A stretch of DNA of 64,000 bases, taken from the NCBI GenBank assembly GCA_963848825.1, contig CAWKFA010000014.1, forward strand, positions 124,001 through 188,000, given 5' to 3'. The translations under genes were made by a program, and so were the position numbers. The DNA comes from CAVVSQ01 sp963848825 (GTDB taxonomy: Bacteria; Planctomycetota; Planctomycetia; Gemmatales; Gemmataceae). Every line of letters begins with the position of its first letter. Positions within the stretch are counted from its first letter, which is position 1. The notes beneath the pieces were generated by a model, which was given only the letters and a program-made list of their open reading frames with translations, did no database searches and had not been told where the DNA came from. Of this stretch, positions 28,192 to 39,437 are shown piece after piece.

Positions 28192-31100
28192 TCACCGCAC
28201 GGGAAACGATTCGACGATCGACGGCAAGCTCAGGAATGGGTGCTGCCGCTCCTGGCTGCGGGCGCTTACCTCGTCAAACACATAGGCCTGCAGGTGATGA
28301 ATGTAAAGACGCTGGTTGTATCGGTTAAAGGGCACACCAGGCTTTTTCTCCAGCGCTTCCTTGACGGCACGCGTGAACAAGCCATTGCCGCCTGCGCCCT
28401 CCGCTTTCTCGTGCGCCATCGCGGCGCACATTACGGCGACGCCGACGTCGTCGTCAGTCAGGTCGCGCGTGGCGTCGTCGGTCGCCGGCTTCAGGCCGAG
28501 CTTGGACAGCTTTCTGCCGGCGCCGAAGCCGGCGGAATGGCATGCGTCCAGCATCAACAAGACCTGGCACTTGTATTCCTTGAGCTCCTTCCGCAGGGAG
28601 GTTCCTGACAAGCACGTGGTGTCCAGCTTGTCGGCGTCGGCTTCATGAGTCAGCAGATAGTATTCCTTCTTGTGCATCACGCCGTGGCAGGCGAAGAAAA
28701 CGACAACAAGATCTCGCGCCTGAGCTGTCCGCATTTCAACCAGAGCGTCGATGATCTGCTTGGCGGTCGCCTCGCGATTGAACAGCTTTTTGGTCTTCAC
28801 ATCGCCAAACGGTTCCCCCTTGCTGTGTTTCTCAAATGCCGCCGCGAGAGCGTCGGCATCCGGTACGGCGAACTGGAGGTCGAGCGAACCATCCTTATAG
28901 TTGTTGATGCCGACGGCAAGGACGTGCAGGACGGGCTGCTTCTTGGCATCGACGTACTTGACTCGTTGCGACAGTGAATAGCCGACCGAATCGGGACCGC
29001 GGGCCATGACGTTGAGCTTTTGCTCGCCTTCGGGAAGTTCGATCGTCCACTCGACCTCGGCCTTGAGCTTGCCACCAGGAAACTCGCTGTACGCTTGGTT
29101 GCCGAGCACAGTTTTGTCGTTGATCTTGAGTCGAAGCGACAGGATCGGCTGATCCTTGGTCGAGGCTTCCGCCTGGACTTTAATCTTGTAGGTGGGCTTC
29201 TTGCTGTGATCCACGGTCATGACAACGCGCGGCGGCAAAAGGTCCTCTACCTTAACAGAGCGAGTCTCGGTGCCGCGCACCGCATCGGCCGCCTTGAGCG
29301 CCTCGGCAACGCTGCCTTTTTTCACTACCAGCTTGATAACGTCGGGCCGGAGAAATTGCTTGCGAAAACGGTCGATGTGGTAATAGGCGGGCATTTTGTC
29401 GATGCCGCTATCGACCTTCCAGCCGATCAGACGTTCACCACCTGGCGTCGCTGCGTAGTAGCCCTCCCGCGTCCAGATGACCCAGTCCTCGCCAACCCGG
29501 TAGAAGCTCAGCAGCGGATGCTTCTGCTCCAGGTTCCAGATGTAGAGCGCGCGATCCCAGCGGTAGGTCATCAGCAACCGACCATCGGGGGACGGAGACA
29601 GGACAACGGGCGAATACGCTTCACGATATCCCGGCGCGAATCGTCGGCTGAGGTTCCCCGACCCGTCAAACAGCACGATTCCCTCGGCGATGGAGGCTAT
29701 GCGATCGTTCGCCACAATCGACGGGGGAGCGACTCCGCCGGTATGGGCTGCTTTATTTAACGAAGCGATCTCCTTGCCGTCGCGCCAGAGATTCCATTCC
29801 CCTTTCTTGGGGTCCGGCTGCTTCAGTTCCAGAGCACCGCGCTTCAGGACGCGGTGCGAAACGGCCTCATCCGGCTTCAAGGTTGGGCCCAGTTCCAGCC
29901 GGTCCAGGTGGAAGGTCGCTTGTTGAAGCTCTGGGTCTTTCCGCGCCGGATGCCGGTCGGGAAGTTCCGTGACTTTGGGGTCTTTCCAACTCACGGCCTG
30001 ACCGTCGTTGCTCCAGCGCGCCTCATTGACGCGCCACCCCTTGGCAAACATCCCCCGGCCAACGAACTGGCCGCGGACGTTGCCTGTCTGGGCGTCGCGC
30101 ACGAGTATCCAGTTTTCCCCGTCCGCGTTCATCGCGGCGCTGGCGAACGTCTTGCCATCGGGCGCGAAGTGGCCGAAGGGCCCCCAGTACGATTTCGCGA
30201 TGTACGGCCTCTTCTCGGGAAACGCTTTCTGTTGCTTGTTCGGGAGGTCGAACAGCAACATGCCTCCGTTGACCAGCAGGTATTTCGAGTCGGGACTGAA
30301 GACGAACGATCGCCACGCCGCGTAGTTGAGCGGTCGTTCGAGCTCGAAGGTGTGCAGGAACTTGCCGTCAGCGTCGTGAAGGTGGACGGCCTTTTCGTGG
30401 TTCGTGGCGATGGTCTTGCCGTCCGGGCTCCAGGCGACACGGATGCCGGACAGTTCCCCCACCTTCTTCTGCGTTTCGACGTCGAAGATCGCGCCGATCT
30501 TTTGGTTCGCCGCGCCGCTCACCCAGGCGATACGCTTGCCATCGGCGCAAAGGCGAGGCGGCCATAACAGTAAGGGGTGCCGGTCCAGAATTTCACCGGA
30601 GGGGTGTCCGCGTACAGATCCCAGATGAAGATAGGCTGATTCCACGCAGTCGCGGCGAAGTGCTTACCGTCGGCGGCAAAGGCAAGGGGCGCGTTGCGCA
30701 ATTGCGTGGCGCTCTCGGGTCGGAGCGGAAGGCACGCAGGATGCGGCGCTCGGGCAGCGACAGGACGTAGACGATCCACTGGGACCGCCCTTTTTCCGCG
30801 CACTGCGTTGCAAAGGCCAGAAGGTTGCCGTCCTGCGACACTTCGGCGTTGACGAGTTCGCCAAAGCCGGGCGGGTGGATGACCTCGACTTGCCGCAACC
30901 CCTTCTCCTCGACCTCCCAAAGACGCACGGTGTGGTCGTCGCCGACGGTGACGAGTTGCTTGCCCTTGTCGCGGAAGAACACGCCCTGGATTGCCGCGGT
31001 GTGCATTCCCGGATCGAGGGTGATGGTGGGCCCGCCCGGCTCGTCGACTTGCGTGCCGAGCGGCTTGATCTGGACGTTGCGGAACTTCACGACCCCCACG

Positions 31101-31729
31101 CGGGTCTGCAAGCCGATGTGGCCCGTTTCGCGCCATAGGCCCTCGTGGCGGGGGTTCGCGCTGATGAGATCATTCAGGTCGACGTCCTGGACGGTGACGT
31201 CGTTGATCACGACCGTCAGCTTGCGCTCGTTGACGGTGAGGCGCACTGGTTCCACTCACCAAGGGGTTTGGCGGCGCGTTTCGCCGGCGCCACGATGCCC
31301 CACAGCGCCCCGGTCAGCTCCTGCGGCTTGTTTTTTGGGTAGGCTGAGTCGTCGACAAGCTGAATCTCGACGCCAAGAGTACTTGGGGAGTTGCCTGCCG
31401 AGCGAATGGCGATGCCGCTGTCGGCCCCCTTGGTCAACAGGAATTCCAGCCGCAACTCGAAGTCGGCGAAATACTCCTCGCTCAGGATCCAGGCGGTCTG
31501 CCGCGTCCCGCGCAGGCGCGTGGACAGGATGCCATCCTCGATCCCCCAGTCGTCCTTGTTGCAGTTGAGAAAGGCCCAACCCGCAAGATCCTTGCCGTTC
31601 CATAGACGCTGGAAACCGGCTGAATCCTTGGCATCTTCAAGTGTTTGCGCCTGCGGAATTAACCGAAGCCGCCGACACGATGCCCACGAAGAGCACCGCG
31701 ATGCCGAATTTCGACAATGGAAGACGCAT
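28192..31729 (-). CDS. DUF1080-WD40-caspase fusion protein, several frameshifts
   Basis: The repaired protein is about 1,180 residues. The ATG at 31729 gives a signal segment (MRLPLSKFGIAVLFVGIV). After a shift near 31650 comes a DUF1080 domain (FQRLWNGKDLAGWAF; FADFELRLEFLLTKGADSGI; after a shift near 31250, LTVNERKLTVVIND and HIGLQ...VKFRNVQIKPL). A WD40-type propeller spans about 31000-29450 (GDDHTVRLWEV, AWSPDGKTIATN, SPDGRLLMTYRWDRALYIWN), with shifts near 30700 and 30570. A linker sheet precedes a C14 caspase domain: LAVGINNYKDGSLDLQFA, catalytic His in FFACHGVMHKKEYYLL (codon 28684-28686) and catalytic Cys in LLMLDACHSAGFG (codon 28540-28542), with Q-x-P near the end. Caspases cut after Arg/Lys or Asp; substrates are unknown. 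The gene is last in a four-gene same-strand run with a sigma factor and a kinase. Confidence 0.85.
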
Positions 31730-31806
31730 GATGGGGCCTCTTTGGAAAACAAATGGATCGTTAGCGGTCCTTTACGCAAAAGCCAGATACGTGGCCCGTC
31801 AATCGA

Positions 31807-32562
31807 TTACTGAAACATAAATTGATACTCGGCCGGCAGCTTGGTCATGTTGCTGATCCGGACGGTGATGGGCGCTGTTTTTTTCGCCGGATTATAACCA
31901 GGGTGAAAAGTATGCGCCATGTGCATGGTTACGCCTTTATAATAGGCGTTGAAATCGTCGTCGCGCACAATGGAGACGCGCAGCGGGAGGGTCGAGCGGT
32001 ATACAAAGGGTAGCGGAGCAATCGTGAAGATCTTGAAGGTATACGAATGCGTTTGTCCGCCGCCGATCTTGCGGCAGACCTGCTTGGGGCCGCCGACGAC
32101 GGCGCGCTCTTCAATGATCTCACGTTTCTTGATGAGGGCAATCAGTTTGTCCACCTCTTTGTTGACGCCCACATCCGCGGCGATGTCGCTGGCGTCCTTG
32201 AATATTTGATCGGATTGTTCAAGCAACGTCAGGGGCGGAATCGCCGCGTCAAGTTCCGCCTTGCCGTCTCCCTTGATTTCCGGCCTAACTTCGGAGACGG
32301 CTGCCTTATTCATTTCGCCGATTCCCGACAGGGAACGCAGGATGCTCGCCGCCGCGAGCAGGGTTTCCGGCGACTGGCTCTTGCGACCTTCCGCGGCCAG
32401 CTCTTGGGCCATGATCAGCTTCTGCATCCGTTCTTGACGGATGGCTGACCTTTCGTCCTCGGTTAATTCCTTGCCCACATTTTTCTGGGCCGTCGACGGA
32501 ACTGTCAACGTCAGCAGGCACAAGCCCGTGACCGCCAATAACCACAGCCATTTTCGTGTCAT
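31807..32562 (-). CDS. Secreted protein between kinase and caspase genes, unknown
   Basis: A 251-residue intact protein. The Sec signal (MTRKWLWLLAVTGLCLLTL) ends near STAQ. Residues 30-150 are helical and charged (LTEDERSAIRQERMQKLIMA, AAASILRSL, EVDKLIALIKKREIIEERAV). The C-terminal 90 residues are rich in sheet (HSYTFKIFTIAPLPFVYRST, LRVSIVRDDDFNAYYKGVTM) ending in VRISNMTKLPAEYQFMFQ. I do not recognise it. It lies 77 bp upstream of the caspase-fusion start and 75 bp downstream of the kinase-WD40 stop on the same strand, so it is probably part of one operon. Confidence 0.7.
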   Translation of the reverse strand: MTRKWLWLLAVTGLCLLTLTVPSTAQKNVGKELTEDERSAIRQERMQKLIMAQELAAEGRKSQSPETLLAAASILRSLSGIGEMNKAAVSEVRPEIKGDGKAELDAAIPPLTLLEQSDQIFKDASDIAADVGVNKEVDKLIALIKKREIIEERAVVGGPKQVCRKIGGGQTHSYTFKIFTIAPLPFVYRSTLPLRVSIVRDDDFNAYYKGVTMHMAHTFHPGYNPAKKTAPITVRISNMTKLPAEYQFMFQ

Positions 32563-32637
32563 CGTTTCACCTTTTTTAAAGAATGATCGGGAGCGAAGGC
32601 CTGCGCAATCGCGCGCGGAGTCGCACCCACTATTGGA

Positions 32638-35098
32638 TTACTCTGGCAATTCCCACAGGCACATCGTTCGATCCGAACCCCCGGAGACCGCATGGCGCCC
32701 GTCGGCGGCAAAGGCCACCCCATTCACCGCGCCGTGATGACCGAGCAACGTAGAAAGCAATTCTCCCGTATCGGCATTCCATAAGCGGACCGTCTTGTCG
32801 CCACCGCCGGACAAAAGGCGCTCGCCGTCGGGCGAATAAGCGACGCAATAGACACTGGTACCCTTTTCATGCCCTTGAAGAACCCGGTTCTTCCCTGTCG
32901 CCAGGGCCCACACCCGCACAGTGCCATCGTCGCCGGAACTGGCGGCATGCTTGCCGTCCGGAGAGGCGGCCACGGCAGTGACAGTTTTGGCGTGCCCTTC
33001 CAGGCTCGCCGTTGCGGCTCGCTTCTCCACATCCCAAAGGCGGAGCATGCCGTCGCTGCCGCAGATCAGGGCCTGTTTGCCATCGGGCAGGAAGGCCAAT
33101 CCGTGAACGGTCGATTTGGCAAACACCCGCACGGCTTCAATTCGCTTTTGGGTCTTGGCGTCCCAGGTAATCACTACGCCGTCCTGGTCACCGGAGAGCA
33201 GGACTTGCCCCTTGGGGTCCCAGGCGACGGCAAGCACGGCACTCTGATGGCCGTCCAACTGAGCGATGCAATTACCCGTGGCAAGATCCCAGATGCGCAC
33301 CGTGTAATCCGGATGGCGCGGCTGGGCCATGCCGCTGCCGGAGATCGCGAATTTGCCGTCCGGGGCGAAAGCGACGCAGTGCACCTTGGTTTGCGTTTCT
33401 GGATCGCCAAGAAAGATGGCGGCCGCATGCGTCCGCGTGTCCCATAGCCCCAAACTGCGGTCAATGCTCGTCGTGAGGGCGCGCGAGGAGTCCCTGCCCG
33501 GCGCGAACGCCACTGCCGTGATCGAGTTGGAATGGCCGGCATAGCGACGAACCAGCCCCGTCAGGCGCAGCGGCACAATGCGCGGCTGATTCGGTGCGAC
33601 GACGAGCATGTTCGGCATGACTTGCCGCTCCTCATGCCTTCGTTTCGAACGAATCGCGTACGTTCCGGGCGTCAGCGACTGGCGCGGCGATTGCCGAACG
33701 TCGATTTCTCTCTCCGGTTCGTTCTCCCCCTGGATAATCAGAACCGCGTCAGGCTCGTCATACTCCAGCGTGATCTCCACCGGTGGTGGCGGCTGATGGA
33801 GGTAAGACAGCACGCCATAGGTTGTCAAAGTGGCCAGGCCGACGCAAGCGGCTAACATGAGCAGCCAGCGGCCATAACGCTTCGGTTGGCGTTGGCGCTC
33901 GATGGCCTGAATCGTCTGGACGACTTGCTCGGCGGAGGCATAGCGCTGGGCTGGCTTCTTCGCCAACAGTTTTTCGATCAGCGCCGCCACGTCCGCCGGC
34001 AGTGCGGGATTGAGTTGCCTGGGCGGCACCGGCGTCTCGGTTGCCACGCTGAAGAGGGTCGAGACTATGTCGCGGCCCTTGAAAGGCATACGGCCCGTTG
34101 CCATGCGGTACATCACGCAGCCCAGGCTGAACAAGTCCGTGCGCGCGTCGGAGGGCAGGCCCCGTCCCTGCTCCGGCGACATGTAGGCCGGCGTGCCCAG
34201 GATCTTCCAGTGGCGGCCGTCTTCGTCCACTTCTTCAATGGAACGCGCCAGGCCAAAATCGAGAATCTTAACCCGCCCCTGCTCCTCTTGCTTCCCGTCT
34301 CCCGGATCCTGGCACCTGCTTTCGAGCCACAAATTACTCGGTTTGATATCGCGATGGATAAGGCCATTCCGATGCGCCGCCTCCAGCCCCGCCGCAATCT
34401 CCCGGCCGATACGAAGGATCGCGTCGATCGGCACGGGCCGGTTTCTACTCTTCAAAAAATCCTCAAGCGATTCACCGCGCAAAAGCGGCATCGCCATATA
34501 AGGCACGCCGGCAACCTCGTTCGCTTCGTAGATGACGACGATATTGTCATGCTCGACCTTGGCGATCGCTTGCGCTTCGTTGAAAAAGCGTTCGCGCAGG
34601 TCCGCGCGCTGGAGCAGTTCCGGTTTGATGATTTTGAGGGCGACCTGCCGCTTGAGCCGGATATCTTGCGCCGAAACACCATGCCCATGCCGCCGGCGCC
34701 GATCGGGGCCAAGACGCGGTAGTGGGCCAGCCGACCCAGCTCGTCTGGCTCTTCGGCAGCGGCCAGGAAATCAAAGGTTGGCAGCGCCGACGCCCTGGAC
34801 GCAGTTCCCGCGCCTGCGTCCGCAAACGTCAAAGTCTGGGTCGCGTCTTTCGGCCGCAAACGCTTGAGCCATGGAATGAGCGCCTCCGCCGCTTCGCACG
34901 ACCTGGTCCCCGGTTGGGCACGCGCCGCGCGCATCGCGTCGACCAACGCGTCGGCCGGGTTAAGAAGTTGAAATGTCTGCGCCAGTGCGGGCAGGCCAGA
35001 ATGTGTCCTTCGAGCGAATCCGCGTCTTCCTGCGTGGTTTGCCCCAAGAGCAACCGTTCCAGGATTTCGTCTCGGGGACATTCAAGAGAAGTAGGCAT
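32638..35098 (-). CDS. Ser/Thr protein kinase with WD40 repeats and N-terminal zinc-finger segment, two frameshifts
   Basis: The start at 35098 gives a segment (CPRDEILERLLLGQTTQEDA, then SLEGHILACP) of the anti-sigma zinc-finger type often seen at the head of planctomycete kinases. Shifts fall near 34990 and 34680. The kinase domain shows the Gly loop GAGGMGMVF, VALKII, catalytic HRDIKPSNLWLE, DFGLARS and GTPAYMSPEQGRG. Then a membrane helix (WLLMLAACVGLATL, about 33850) and a C-terminal WD40 propeller of about seven blades (for example FAPDGKFAISGSG, VRIWDLATG, AASPDGKHAASSGDDGTVRV). The kinase is inside and the propeller probably outside the membrane, a receptor-like layout. It follows an ECF sigma factor by 105 bp, a pairing in which the zinc-finger kinase could control the sigma factor. 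Confidence 0.88.
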
Positions 35099-35203
35099 GG
35101 GTACCACTCGAAACCGCAACGGGAGCGTGCCGTCGCTTATCCTAGAGAGACAGTACACCCAAGTCCGGGAAACCTGTCAGAAAAGTTAGCAAGATCCGAA
35201 AGA

Positions 35204-35769
35204 TTATTCGAGCAGCCCGGCCAACTCCTCTCGCAAACGCCGGATCACGCGACTTTTGGCCAGGTAGACCGCGTTCACGGAAATGCCCAGCAGCCTGGCA
35301 ACCTCGTCGGCGGACCGGCCGCACACCACGAATTCCCAGCATGCCTTCCAGGTTACCGGCTGAAATTCCGCCTGCATCAAAGCCAGGGCCCGCCCAACCA
35401 CATAGCTTCGATGTTCGGCTTCCTCCAATTCGGGAACCGGCTCCTGATCGGCAGCGATTTCATCCAGATCGTGGCGATGAACGACTGCCTCGGCGGAGCA
35501 TGGCGCAGGTGGTTCCGCCAGCGGTTGAGCAGTATGGTCTTCAGATAGGCCCGAAAGCTGCACTGCGGATCGTAGACAAAGGTAGGGAGCCGCTCCACCA
35601 AAACGGCGAAAAGATCCTGAACGAAATCAGCGGCTTCATGCTCGCCCAACCCAAGGCGGTTCGTCCATGAAAAAAAGAGGGGCGTGTACATCTCAACAAA
35701 TCGCTCCCAGGCCGCTTGCTCCGGTGACCCATGTAGACGGGCAAGCAAGCTCGAAGGAGTCGACAGCAT
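35204..35769 (-). CDS. ECF-type RNA polymerase sigma factor, frameshifted
   Basis: The start at 35769 gives MLSTPSSLLARLHGSPEQ and region 2 (AWERFVEMYTPLFFSWTNRL, HEAADFVQDLFAVLVERLP, FRAYLKTILLNRWRNHLR). Near 35500 the frame shifts and the linker (DLDEIAADQEPVPELEEAE) and region 4 follow (WEFVVCGRSADEVARLLGIS, VNAVYLAKSRVIRRLREEL). The helix-turn-helix of region 4 binds the -35 box. The repaired length is about 188 residues. It lies directly upstream of the kinase-WD40 gene, so it may be controlled by that kinase. Confidence 0.88.
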
Positions 35770-36005
35770 GATGTCATTTCTTACCAGAAACGTCGCTGTC
35801 GGGCAAATCGGCCCGCGACCAGCCGTCGACCATTTGGTCGACTGCGATCAAGTCAGGCGCCGCTGCAGACAAAAGATGGGTGTGGTGACCGGTTTTTCTT
35901 CGGTGCCCATCCACTTTTTCTATTTTTGCTGTGCTGCGACAACGGGTTACATAAAACGTGAGGAAGAATCCATCATTCACTTTCGCTTACACGAAGGGAT
36001 CCGCC

Positions 36006-36893
36006 ATGCCATTGCGCCTTTTTGCGTGCCTGCTCAGCGTTGCTCTGACATTCCCCAGCGTTCATGCCCAGGATAATTACGTCCTTGGTCCCGAGTCCAT
36101 GGAACAAAAGGACGTTCCCAAAGGCGAAGTCACCAAATACACATGGGAAAGCAAGGTTTTCGCGGGCACCACGCGCGATTACTGGGTTTACGTGCCCAAG
36201 CAATACGACTCCAAGCAGCCGGCCTGCGTCATGGTTTTCCAGGACGGCTTCAACTATCAAAATCCGACGGGAGCCTGGCACGCTACCACTGTGATGGACA
36301 ATCTCATCCACAAGAAAGACCTTCCCGTGATCATCGGCATTTTCATCAATCCGGGCACCTTCGCGGCCAAGGGGAATAAGAAAAAGGGGGGCAGTAATCG
36401 CTCCGTCGAATACGACACGCTGTCGCCGCAATATGCCGAGTTCCTTGAAAAAGAAATTTTGCCCGAAGTCGGCAAGAAGTTTACGCTCCGTTCTGATGCC
36501 GCCGCTCGGGGCATCAGCGGCTTTTCTTCCGGCGCCATCTGCGCTTTCACTGCTGCCTGGGAACGCCCCGACCTTTTCAGCAAGGTCATGAGCCACTTCG
36601 GCAGCTACACCAACATCAGAGGCGGAGACCGTTATCCGGCCATCATTCGTGCCGCCCCGAATAAGAACCTACGCGTCTTCCTGCAAGACGGCAGCAACGA
36701 TCTGGTCAACCAGTTCGGCAACTGGTACCAGGCCAACCTGCAGATGGAAGCAGCGCTCAAATTCAAGAATTACGACTATAAAGCAGTTTGGGGCGACGGC
36801 GGCCACACCGCCAAACACGGTAGCTCCATCCTCCCTGACTCCATGCGCTGGCTCTGGCGGGACACGCCACCCGCCAAGGTTGAGGCAAAATGA
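36006..36893 (+). CDS. Secreted esterase D-type alpha/beta hydrolase
   Basis: A 295-residue intact protein. The start at 36006 gives a Sec signal (MPLRLFACLLSVALTFPSV, cut near HAQ-DN). The body is the esterase D / feruloyl-esterase type: RDYWVYVPKQYD, CVMVFQDGFNYQNP, VIIGIFINPGTF, EYDTLSPQYAEFLEKEILPE, and nucleophile elbow GFSSGAICAFTAAW with the catalytic Ser. Late motifs are FLQDGSNDL and the His in WGDGGHTAKHG. It probably cleaves ester bonds of plant or other polysaccharide side groups, given the xylanase elsewhere in the window, but the substrate is inferred. Confidence 0.88.
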   Translation: MPLRLFACLLSVALTFPSVHAQDNYVLGPESMEQKDVPKGEVTKYTWESKVFAGTTRDYWVYVPKQYDSKQPACVMVFQDGFNYQNPTGAWHATTVMDNLIHKKDLPVIIGIFINPGTFAAKGNKKKGGSNRSVEYDTLSPQYAEFLEKEILPEVGKKFTLRSDAAARGISGFSSGAICAFTAAWERPDLFSKVMSHFGSYTNIRGGDRYPAIIRAAPNKNLRVFLQDGSNDLVNQFGNWYQANLQMEAALKFKNYDYKAVWGDGGHTAKHGSSILPDSMRWLWRDTPPAKVEAK

Positions 36894-37012
36894 GTGGTTG
36901 AGCGTTTCGTGCCAAAAGAGAAGAAGGACGCGCGCATTGGCGGCAAGAAGGTCCCCAGGACCCAGGAGGGTCAAGGAAATCCGTCAAGTTGGCGAGCGTC
37001 GTCTGGTTTCTT

Positions 37013-37047
37013 GGGCACATCGAGCGTTTGACCCTCTCGATGTGCCC
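37013..37047. terminator. Bidirectional terminator candidate
   Basis: A perfect 12 bp inverted repeat, GGGCACATCGAG and CTCGATGTGCCC, with an 11 base loop lies between the convergent esterase (ends 36893) and the toxin-like gene (ends 37071). There is no clear T-run on either side, so it could also be a stabilising hairpin. Confidence 0.55.
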
Positions 37048-37070
37048 GATACTCACGCAAAAATCAGTCC

Positions 37071-39437
37071 TCAGTCATCCAAGCCCCTGTTTGGATCCTT
37101 CCTGCCCGTTTGGAGGTCAAATGCATCGTTGTAACTGGCGCCGAGTTCCTGATAAAGAACTATATTGATGGCCCCATCCTTGATCAGTTGAGCCACTTCC
37201 GGCCACTTGAAGATATCATCGTAATGCGCCTTGGTGCCTAGCTTGCCGTCGCGGAATCCCAATTGTGTTGCCCGCTGCATCACCGCTTCCCGTTTCTTGT
37301 TCCCTTCATTGAATCCTTTCTTGTACTCTTCGAAGAGTTCATAATCCTCAACAAGCTTTTCCTTCACTTCGGGCCAACCCTTCATTTCGTCCTTTTGGAA
37401 CAACTTTCCCATGACTGCGGCATCATTCATTCCCAGCTCGTGGGCTCGCTTGTAGACGTTTGCTTTGCGATCAGCTCGGTACTGCTGTTGCATTTGATCG
37501 ACTCTCTTGACAGTTTCATCCCAGACTTTCTGGTTCAGGATCTCATAGTGGTCTTCGACCCACGTCACGGAATTCGGCACATACTTTGCCAGGAAATCGC
37601 CGATGGCTTGGCGGGCCTGGCGAGACTGCTCGCGATTTTGTTTGGCTTGTTCCTTCTCGCGCACTTCTGCCTCCTGCGCATCGCAAGCACCCGCCGAATC
37701 GCCGCACATGCCGGCGACTACGGACAGAATGGCGGTGACCGCATTCGATTTGGTGACCAGTTGAAAGAGCCCCAATTCCGCGGCGTTGACGGCAAGACCG
37801 ACGCCAACCTGGCCAGCTCGCTCCAGTCCCTCCAGCGCGCTGTCGGCGTCGAGGATATAACGGATGTCGAGCGCGACAAAGTAGGCGGTCGCCAAGGTGA
37901 CTGCGATACCCGCCATTGCACCCACGGTCTGTGCCGGGCAGGCCCTGACGCGCAATACTCAAGAGCTCCTTCGGATTGGCGATTTTGAACGCGGCTTGCA
38001 GTTCTTGTCCGGCCACGGCGGTCATTTCCATGCTCAGCGCCTCTCCTTCCTGGATAAGCGCCTTCTGTTCGGCGTCAAGACTGGCACGCTCTTCGGCAAG
38101 CTGTTTGCTCGTAGCGGTCGAGGGTTGCTTTTTTTGCAAGCGGTCAAGTTTCTCTTGAAGTTTTTTAACCTTGGCATCATAGGCATTGACCTTGTTGGCC
38201 ATGGCCTTGTGGGAAGCCTCCGGGCCCGAGCCGCCGGCGTTGCCACCGCCTGCATTACCTCCACCATCGCCACTTCCGGCGCCGCCACCGCCACTGCCTT
38301 TGGGGCCGCCGGCGCCGCCCTTGACGCGATCGGGGATGTTGCCGCGCCAGCCGCAATCGCGGCTGCCTGAGCCTGGTCGAGCTTGATAAACATTTCCAGT
38401 TGCTGTGGCGTAAGTCGCTCGACGTCTACGCGGATCTTTCCACTGTAGGTGAATGCGACCGGTGGCTCTCCTGGATTGCCAAGTTGCTCCTGCCAGAGTT
38501 TGCGGTGCCAGCCCTGACTTCCCGATTCCATCACCTGTCCGGTTTTTCTGCCCATTATCTTCAGAGCCCGCTCAATCGGCACAATTTCGCCGTCGCCCGG
38601 CCTCGGCGGGTAGCGAAAGACTGCATCGCCATTCGGCCCAGGCTCGGCCGGCGGCCTGGACGGCGGGGGCGGTGGATGGCTCACTTGCGTATTCCCAGGC
38701 AGCCCGGTGCCATTACTACCTCTGCCATTGCCGTTTGACGGGTTTGCGTGCGGTTGGCTGCTCTCATGTCGCGTAGATTTTGGATGGGTATCCCCAGTGG
38801 CCCCCCGCGAGGAAGTCCCATTTCTGTCGCCGCCGCCGATAGCAATCGCCGCCGCCTGCGCCTTCGACAGAACCAGGAAGCGCTCCAGCTCTTCGGGAGT
38901 GAGTGCCATGATGTCGATTCGGATCCGACCCGCATACTTGAAGGCGATCGGCGGTTTTCCCTGGTTGCCCATATACTTTTGCCAAATTTCTCGGTGAAAT
39001 GCACGACTTCCCGATTCGAGGACGATGCCGCTTTTTTTGCCCAGCTCGTCAAATGCTCGTTCGAGCGGCACCACTTCACCATCCCCAGGATGGCTGAACC
39101 GGGGTTGCTTGGGGCCGTTGGGGAAGCGGCTTGCGAATTTCCTATTCGCTTCCGCGACCGCGTCGCTCTCATTCGGTTTGCCATTCTTGTGTACCGGTTG
39201 GGCGACCGGGCCAGTCGCGCTCCTGCATGGGCTTGTGGCGTCGTGTCCGCGGCTGGCGGCCGGGGTGCTGGATAGCCTACCTGTGTTTCGCCGAACGACG
39301 CGATTTCCTCGGAACCTACCTCGGCCCCGCTCACCTTGGCCGCATGCGGCGCTCGCCACGACCCCGTTAGCGTGTTGTGTTTCAATCATTTTGAGAAACT
39401 CAGGATCTGACCAAAGCTTACGCATTGCACTTGTCAT
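37071..39437 (-). CDS. Large modular protein with duplicated domain and membrane segments, frameshifted
   Basis: The start at 39437 follows AAAGGA. The order is: N-terminal helix (AMRKLWSDPEFLKMIE); Pro-rich stretch crossing two compensating shifts near 39345 and 39200; a 75-residue unit (GDGEVVPLERAFDELGKKSG, SRAFHREIW, RIDIMALTPEELERF); a Ser/Pro linker; a second copy (GDGEIVPIERALKIMGRKTG, QGWHRKLW, RVDVERLTPQQLEMF). Past a shift near 38345 come a Gly-rich linker, a coiled coil (AYDAKVKKLQEKLDRLQKKQ), and after a shift near 37945 one or two membrane segments (VGAMAGIAVTLATAYFVALD; VTAILSVVAGMCG). The C-terminal 200 residues are helical (NVYKRAHELGMNDAAVMGKL). Repaired length about 790. The layout resembles polymorphic toxins, in which a variable tail follows constant modules, but no catalytic motif is certain. 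No signal peptide. Confidence 0.7.
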
